Of a stretch of 64,000 bases of DNA, positions 58,127 to 64,000 are shown piece after piece. Within the stretch, counting starts at the first letter, position 1; every line of letters starts with the position of its first letter. The notes under the pieces were generated by a model. That model was not told the origin of the DNA and made no database searches. It was given only the letters and a program-made list of their open reading frames with translations. Source of the DNA: Anoplolepis gracilipes (lineage: Eukaryota > Arthropoda > Insecta > Hymenoptera > Formicidae); NCBI RefSeq assembly GCF_047496725.1, contig NC_132976.1, positions 13,008,501 through 13,072,500 on the forward strand, in the 5' to 3' direction. A program made the translations under genes and the position numbers.

Positions 58127-58585
58127 TTTTAATGTTTACAAACAACTAATATGAAAACAGAGCGATTAAGAGCCAAACGCGAATAGTTATGCGTCGGTTT
58201 TGCAGAAATTTAATTTTTCTCAGTATTTTCATGAACAATAGTTATACATAAGCAAAGGATAAGAGAGATATTGGTGTGGGGCTGAATAGCTCGGTGGTAA
58301 AAGCAGTCGTCCGCCAAGACTTGTGTTCGATTCCTGATTCAGCGACTTCCCCGATATATTTTCTCGCCTACGTCTCTTTAGGGGAGAGGGGGGTAAAGAG
58401 GTTAATTAAAATTCTCAAATATGAAAATTAATAGTTAGTCTTTGTAAATACACCAAGTTAAATTCCCGGTTCACCAATCAGTTTTGCAGAAAAATTGAAT
58501 TTCTGCGAAACCGACGCACAACTATTTGCGTTTGGCTCTTAATCGCTCCGTTTTCATATTAGTTGTTTGTAAACATTAAAAGAGC
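58127..58585. mobile_element. Palindrome enclosing a tRNA-like sequence
   Basis: The arms CTCTTTTAATGTTTACAAAC...GCGTCGGTTTTGCAGAAATT (58135-58219) and the complementary 58484-58585 are about 90% complementary over ~95 bp. The loop holds the tRNA-like unit at 58276-58350. Confidence 0.75.
58276..58350 (+). ncRNA. tRNA-like unit (SINE head) with Pol III boxes
   Basis: An A box (TAGCTCGGTGG) and a B box (TGTTCGATTCC) lie about 35 bp apart, and GGCTGAA/TTCAGC can form most of an acceptor stem. The anticodon arm is distorted (9-nt loop), so it is more likely a tRNA-derived SINE head than a functional tRNA. Confidence 0.6.
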
Positions 58586-58589
58586 TCTT

Positions 58590-59100
58590 TTAAAAACTTT
58601 TTAAAAAAATATATAACGAAAAAGGCGTTAAATTTATGCGCCAGTCAAAACTATTATGTATATTGTGTAAAATATATCCTACAAAAATAGTAATATTAAT
58701 AATAATATTAATATTAAAAATTAGGCTTACTCGAAATAAAAACTCAAAAATATTTTAATCAAAAAAATTGTAGAAAATAGTTGTTTTAATTTCCTATAAA
58801 TAGTTGTTATAATTTCCTACAAATATAATGATATTAAAAAGTTGTAATTCAAAGAATAAAAAGGTTTAATTAAAAAACTTACAATGTAACTAAACAAACA
58901 ATATGCTAAAATTAATGTATTTTTTAATTAGAATTTAGCAGTGTTAAGTTTTTAATTAACATTATTTTATTTTTCTAATCTTAAATTTTAATATTATTTG
59001 TAAGAAATTGAAACAACTAATTTTGTACAACTCTTTTTGATTAAAATATTTTTATAAGTTTTCATTTTAAATTAGTAAAATTTACAAAAAGAAAGTAAAA
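58590..59100 (-). other. PDE7 intron, AT-rich
   Basis: AT-rich sequence directly downstream (sense strand) of the exon at 59109-59172; nothing recognised. Confidence 0.4.
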
Positions 59101-59108
59101 TTACTCAC

Positions 59109-59172
59109 CAAAGATACGCACAAACGTCACATTCTGTTCCTCGTTGTCCACCGCTACCTCAGCAGTCCGCCT
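59109..59172 (-). CDS. PDE7: PDE7-type phosphodiesterase, most 5' recognisable exon
   Basis: The 64-bp exon lies between ATTATTATAG and TTTG|GTGAGT. It encodes RRTAEVAVDNEEQNVTFVRI then F and the first base of Asp. The RR.A......Q.....R..G/D pattern matches the RRGAISYDS-to-IR.LG segment in the N-terminal region of PDE7. It starts in phase 0 and its last base is completed by the exon at 47736-47992. The start codon must lie upstream beyond 64000 or in an exon I did not recognise between 59173 and 64000. Confidence 0.75.
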
Positions 59173-59935
59173 CTATAATAATGACATGTAATAAATTAGT
59201 TTTTGTTTAACTTATAAGTGTAAATTAGTGATAATAAAATAACATTATTGTTAATAAATGTTAATAAGAAAACACTTCATATAGATTAAATAAAGTGCGG
59301 GTTTTCTGGTCTTGACAATAAGTCATTATAATAATCACAATTTATTATTTACTGTTTGTTAGTTACTGTTTAATATACTACTTGTACTGTTATACACTAT
59401 ATTATACAGTTTATTTTTTACTGTATTATTACTATATTGTAATTATAAAGTAAATAAAAAAATGATACTTTATATAATTAAATTTTTGTTTGCATAAAAA
59501 ATGAAACATTACAAAGATTAGACTAAATGACATAATATTATTTGTTGATTTATTTATCATATAAAACAAAAAATATTTTTAAAGAAACCAGAATTGAGAA
59601 ATTTAAATCAAATAACAAACTTTTTATGAAAACTATTATGAGAAAGGATGCAATTACGTGTAAAATATGGGATAGAGTGGGAGGGGACTAGTGTAGTCCC
59701 TGCAAATTGTCCTAGATTTATATTTATATATAAATTCTTTTGTGACCCAGCTTTCTTTGTTGAGAGTGCTCATAACCCGAGCTCAGCATTTGCTGTCAGG
59801 CTTTATAGATTATTGACATCTTCACTATTGTCTTTGGTGATTTTAATTCTCCTGCTGTTAAAGAGTAATGTCCCTCAACATATACCTTCAGAGTGCGTTT
59901 TTTGCAGTCATATGAGACGGTTTTTTTAATAGTTT
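59173..59935. other. Intronic sequence, no gene seen
   Basis: AT-rich with a short plus-strand frame at 59648-59929 lacking family features; nothing else supported. Confidence 0.35.
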
Positions 59936-59939
59936 AGAA

Positions 59940-60115
59940 CGGCCTGGATTTGAGGGAGTTCATGGCAAGATATTCTCGGTGGGTTGCCACTGCCTTTCCG
60001 AGAGGTGGCAATCAAATAAAAATCGAACGAATTCGATATTTCTAATCGGATTTGAACCCGGAATCTTTGGCACAGTGAGCCGACACGCAACTCACTGTGT
60101 CATGATTGTCACATT
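59940..60115 (-). mobile_element. tRNA-derived SINE
   Basis: On the minus strand a CAGTGAGTTGCGTGTCGGCTC segment, about 15 bases and a good B box (GGGTTCAAATCC) are followed by a tail with GCCACCTCTCGGAAAGGCAG. The B box and the internal structure fit Pol III-transcribed short elements; the 3' tail end is not well defined. Confidence 0.55.
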
Positions 60116-60294
60116 TACGTGTAAAAATTAAGTATAAAATTAAGTATAAAATTAAATTAAGTATAAAAAATATGATACAAAAGAAACAATATATAATTTT
60201 TTAAATAAAAATTTTGTTTTATTATTATGTCTTCTATTATAAAATTATATGAGACATAAAATTAATAAATTATATATTAAATAGTAAGATTCTA

Positions 60295-60955
60295 TAAAAC
60301 ACAAAGAATCACCGAAAAAACACCGGCGGTGTTTCTTCCATTTTTGATCCCGCGATTTTGGAATTAATTTGTGTGTCAAATGATAACTTATGATGAGACA
60401 TTAATCAAAAAATGGTAAATCAATCCAATATGGTAAATCAAAAATTCTACAATGATTTAATTTTTATAACGTGAAAATCAGTACAAGAAGATTTTTTCAA
60501 AGATACAAAATTCTGATACTAGGTCAATTATTTTTTTTTGAAGATCTGACTTTAAATTTATAATCAGCGATCCAAGAAACTCCTAGATATTAAGTGTTTC
60601 ATAGAAATTAAAACATATTTTAATATATGGTCCGTCACATTAAATCAGCCATTTTAAATTTTAAAAATCTGACTTAAAACTTTGTTGTTAATAACCAGAA
60701 AACCTTCCGAGTACGAAGTATTAATTATCGGACAGATAAAAATTTGTGATTCAAAGGGAATGAGCTGACACCTTAATGAATTTTGACTACTTTGATCCCC
60801 CATATCTCGGAAAACAATTGTCACTTCATCATAAAAACTTTTTGTCATGTCTCATCATAAGCTATCATTAGCATACAAATTAGTTCCAAAATCGTGGGAC
60901 TAAAAATGGGCGATTTTTGCGGTCGTTCTTTGTGGACTAATAGGAGCCAGGATAG
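60295..60955. mobile_element. Long palindromic element (about 660 bp)
   Basis: Arms match over about 110 bp at the ends (CGATTTTGGAATTAATTTGT at 60353 and CGATTTTGGAACTAATTTGT as complement at 60875; TTATGATGAGACAT) and more loosely inside (AATCTGACTT...TTATAATCAGC). Same general build as 2698-3662, but the ends differ. Confidence 0.7.
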
Positions 60956-61375
60956 TAAAGCGTCAGTTTCAAAAAAATTTATTGTTTTTTTCAAATTAAT
61001 GCACTACCATTCTGCATCTAATTCTTATTAATTCACAAAATTTAAAATTTGTGTTTTACATGAGAACCTTTTAATTAATTTATAAACTTTATTACATTAA
61101 TTGTTAATTTTATGTATTATACAATTATATAATAAAACACATAATAATAAAAAATTTGTTATTGACAAAAATCACATATTGTTTGCTTCATAATCACATT
61201 TTCTTAAAATAGAAAATATTTAAATTTGTATTAATTATTATTATTAAAGAATTATTAAAAAATTTTATTTTGCTTAAGTAAAAATGTTATAGTCATAAAC
61301 ATTTTTATATTATGTTTTTGCCTACAGATGTTACCCTTTTTCTTTATACGTTACAGCTAAAGTGTCAAGTGTTAT

Positions 61376-62400
61376 TTGAATTTTGTTGGAAAAAGTGATT
61401 TTCAAAATAAGTGCTGCTACATGTCTCGCTACAAAGCAATGTTCTTGTGTTTACATCCAAAAGGACCACAAATATCTTCATTCGTTGTAGCCAAATATAT
61501 GGGAAAATCAAAGTCGTTCGTCCGTTATATAACGTTTAATAAAACGTTATATAGACATAAAAACCGTGAATGATTTGCCGGAACGTGGCGCGATACAAAC
61601 TTATATTGACAAAGACGTGAAAACGACCGAAAACGCTTATTTCAAACCAAAAGCACGTTGCTGCTGCGTCAAGAACAGACAATATTAAGACGAAAAGGTT
61701 TAATAATGTCGTGTGAAACCATTCGACGTTATTATTTCCGTGCTCATGGTATGCAGTGGTGCAGCACAATAAAAAAATCATTGTTATCAGAAAAACATGT
61801 GAGCGCACTAACTTGGACACACAAAAATGAAGATCGCGACTGGACTAACGTAGTTTTCACAGACAAATCTTCTTTTTGGACACGTACTGCAGTGCAACGA
61901 TCCTGGTCTACCACCACCGATAGACTCGTTCAACGAACGGTAAACACGCAGTAAAAGTGCATATTTTAAGCTGTTTCTCAGAGCAAGAATTTGGCAATCT
62001 CTATATCTTTACTAATAACTTAAAGGCGCAAAAATGTTAAAAATATACCAGAAAGCTTTGTTGCCGTCTGTCCAATATTGGTATATCAGTAAAGATGAAG
62101 ATTGGGTACTCTAAGAGGACAACGACCCGAAATATCGGGGCCAGCTCTGTAGGGCCTGGAAAAAGCAAAATGATATCGAGACATTCAACTGGTTATCACA
62201 ATCGCCCGATGCAAATTCAAAGAAAATGTTTGATCGTTCATCAAGAGGAAGCTTCGTAGAAGATAGGCATCAACAGAAAAGCGTTTAATTACCAAAATTC
62301 GACAACTTTGGAAGTTCTTGCCACATGAATATGCTGTTAATTTAGTGGAAAGCATGCCTCAGAGATAAGAGTTCATTATAAATGCAAGTGGCGACGGGAC
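61376..62400 (+). pseudogene. Tc1-like transposase gene, decayed
   Basis: The ATG frame reads MSRYKAMFLCLHPKGPQISS (start uncertain), then after breaks VSALTWTHKNEDRDWTNVVF TDKSSFW (the second-Asp region), and near 62110-62230 EDNDPKYRGQLC with SQSPDANSK, where DNDPKY and SPD/PxENxW-type blocks occur in Tc1 transposases. At least four frame breaks. Terminal repeats were not found. Confidence 0.7.
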
Positions 62401-62409
62401 TCATTATTA

Positions 62410-62950
62410 ATATAAGTGCATTTTAGTCCTAATCGTGGAGAATATAATCACTACAAATTAAATGCTAATAAGTTTATTATTCTTTCAGATAGGTCTGCCA
62501 CGTTCTTATTAGCTACACTGTATACCATGTCTTTTTATTTACACAGGTTATTTGCTATCATTTTGATCAACAATATCTAACTATTAGGGTTGTGATTTTA
62601 TTTAATGTTTGATAATGTGTCGATTGCCTATTAAAGAGAATTTTTAGAACCATGATAGAAACTTTAGAAATTCTCTGATTTGATAGCCAACTGTTAGACA
62701 ATGTTAACAAATGTTAAGTGAAATCGCAGCCTAAGAATGCAGTGTAGTCGCACTCACATAGATTGTCCTAAACTTTATCCAAGCAACAGAAGCTTTAAAA
62801 CATCCTGGATACAAATTTGTGTCAAAAGGAATGTTTTTTTTGTATTGTTGAGTACAACCAACAAACGGTTAAACATTAGATTCATGTTTTAAAAAGATCT
62901 TGTCTTTTCGATCATTATCTTTTGAGAAATAGACTGGACGGCAAAGAAAA
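62410..62950. other. Unclassified intronic sequence
   Basis: No exon or terminal repeat found; part may be decayed Gypsy sequence upstream of the RT fragment. Confidence 0.3.
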
Positions 62951-62959
62951 TAAGTTCTT

Positions 62960-64000
62960 CAATATACCGTATTAGCAATGAATTGTCTTTAAACACATTG
63001 TTGAAAGAATATAATGATGATTTTTAACCATCTGTTGGAGTTATTAAAAGTTTCAAAGTCAAGTTAATGCAAAAAAAACGTTGTTCTTAATTTCTTTGAG
63101 TTTCTATTTAATTTGCGTTGCATTAATAAAGAGCTTGAAAAAATGGAAAAGTCTGGTGCTATTAATCGAGTTGAGATATCAGAATGAGCTTCACCATTAG
63201 TAGTAGTACCAAAGCCTAATGGATCCGTTCGTATTATCGGAGAGTTCAAATGTATAAATAATTAATTACATATTAAATAGTATCCTTTCATAAGAGTTGA
63301 AGAATTATTCGAGAAAATCTTACGCGGTTAAGTTTTTATCAAACTAGATGGTCCAGATGCATTTCAAGTGGAAATAGAAGATGTATGCAAGAAATATTTA
63401 GTCATAAATACCCATCGAGATTTCCAATAATATAATGTACTACCATAGTATATACAGTAGCGCAACTCTCCCGATTTTGTGTTGGCTAAAATGGAGTGCA
63501 CATGCGCGAAATAAGGGAGTTGGTCCAGTAACGCCATTTAAACTTCTCTCTCACTCCCTCTTCATTATTTCATTCTCTCTCTCTTTTTATTCCCGACTGC
63601 TGCCAAAACCCAAATATAAAAAATAGAAGAAATATAAAAATAAAATATTTAAAAAATGTTAGTCACATTAAAAAAAAATTATATATATATTATAATACTC
63701 GTAATATTAAAAAAGACAAAAAGCCAAAAGACAAAATTTTAATATTTTATTTTTATGTTTCTTCTATCTTTTATATTTAAGTTTTGGCAGCAGTCGGGAG
63801 TAAAAAGAGAGAGAAAATGAAATGATGAAGAGTGAGTGAGAGAGAAGTTTAGATGGCGTTACTGGATCAACTCCCTTATTTCGTGCATGCGCACTCCGTT
63901 TTGGCCAACACTGACATCAAAGGTGTCGACAGGGAGTTGCGCTACTGTATATACTGTGGTACTACTCTAGGCTATTGCATCGTCATCGGTAATTTTTCAA
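62960..64000 (+). pseudogene. Gypsy-type RT fragment split by a hairpin element
   Basis: LNTLLKEYNDDF.PSVGVIKSFKVKL, then ELEKMEKSGAINRV, SPLVVVPKPNGSVRIIGEFK and FIKLDGPDAFQVEIEDVCKK with YLVINTHRDFQ.YN are the first part of a Gypsy RT (the LD of KLD is a catalytic Asp). After the 63444-63958 insertion the frame picks up IASSSVIFQ at the window edge. Stops at about 63185 and 63255 among others. The element continues off the right edge. Confidence 0.75.
63444..63958. mobile_element. P-like hairpin element in the Gypsy RT (515 bp)
   Basis: Ends CATAGTATATACAGTAGCGC and CACAGTATATACAGTAGCGC (right, complement); duplication GTACTAC at 63437-63443 and 63959-63965 (7 bp, or 8 bp with one mismatch). 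Arms of about 230 bp surround an AT loop. The ends and the CATCAAAGGTGTCGAC block relate it to P-like element 2 at 31761-32318. Confidence 0.75.

Overview
The window is eukaryotic nuclear DNA from an insect. The evidence is split exons with GT..AG introns, a nuclear copy of insect-type mitochondrial DNA with the order nad1-trnL1-rrnL-trnV, and Copia, Gypsy, Penelope, mariner and P-superfamily elements. The dense 'TACAGGGTGT...ACACCCTGTA' miniature elements and the extreme AT content of the mitochondrial insert fit a hymenopteran, probably an ant; that assignment is inference.

One host gene can be read: a cyclic-nucleotide phosphodiesterase of the PDE7 type on the minus strand. Six phase-compatible exons lie at 59109-59172, 47736-47992, 16983-17046, 15774-15869, 3833-3933 and 1657-1788. 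They encode the end of the N-terminal region and the first part of the catalytic domain, including the YHN..H and HDLDHPG motifs. The first exon(s) lie beyond 64000 and the rest of the catalytic domain lies beyond position 1. Nearly everything else sits in its introns of about 11.1, 30.7, 1.1, 11.8 and 2.0 kb.

Layout: 1.9-9.1 kb is a run of inverted-repeat elements, one carrying the 3' part of a mariner-like transposase gene. 11.3-12.9 kb is a broken Penelope-like element (RT plus GIY-YIG). 13.4-13.9 kb is a composite MITE. 17.9-20.1 kb is a nuclear mitochondrial insert. 21.2-27.3 kb is a decayed Copia element (Copia-1) with its 5' LTR, split by a P-like element and by a 2 kb element with CCCAGATA ends. 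27.3-28.7 kb is a second, partly inverted Penelope element. 28.97-31.72 kb is a Copia-2-type LTR split by a THAP-bearing P-superfamily element that itself holds two nested elements. 31.76-32.32 kb is another THAP-bearing P-like element. 33.3-34.8 kb holds two MITEs. 34.8-39.2 kb is Copia-2. 39.3-40.8 kb is a foldback element with tandem-repeat arms. 40.8-41.8 kb is a third Penelope fragment. 44-48 kb holds microsatellites, MITEs and a PDE7 exon. 48.4-53.4 kb is Copia-3, the best preserved retroelement. 54-58.6 kb holds a second foldback element, CCCAGA-type elements, a putative solo LTR and a palindrome around a tRNA-like sequence. 59.1-64 kb holds a PDE7 exon, a SINE, a long palindrome, a Tc1-like fossil, and a Gypsy RT fragment split by a P-like hairpin.

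The clearest unusual signals are: (i) a group of P-superfamily elements with 8-bp duplications, two of which hit the same octamer (GTCAGAAC) in two separate copies of one Copia LTR; (ii) repeated hammerhead-ribozyme-like motifs beside the Penelope fragments; (iii) foldback elements whose arms are built of short tandem repeats; (iv) MITEs that share one core but have unrelated ends; and (v) a mitochondrial insert whose codons still show mitochondrial decoding. All calls come from reading the sequence; no database search was possible.
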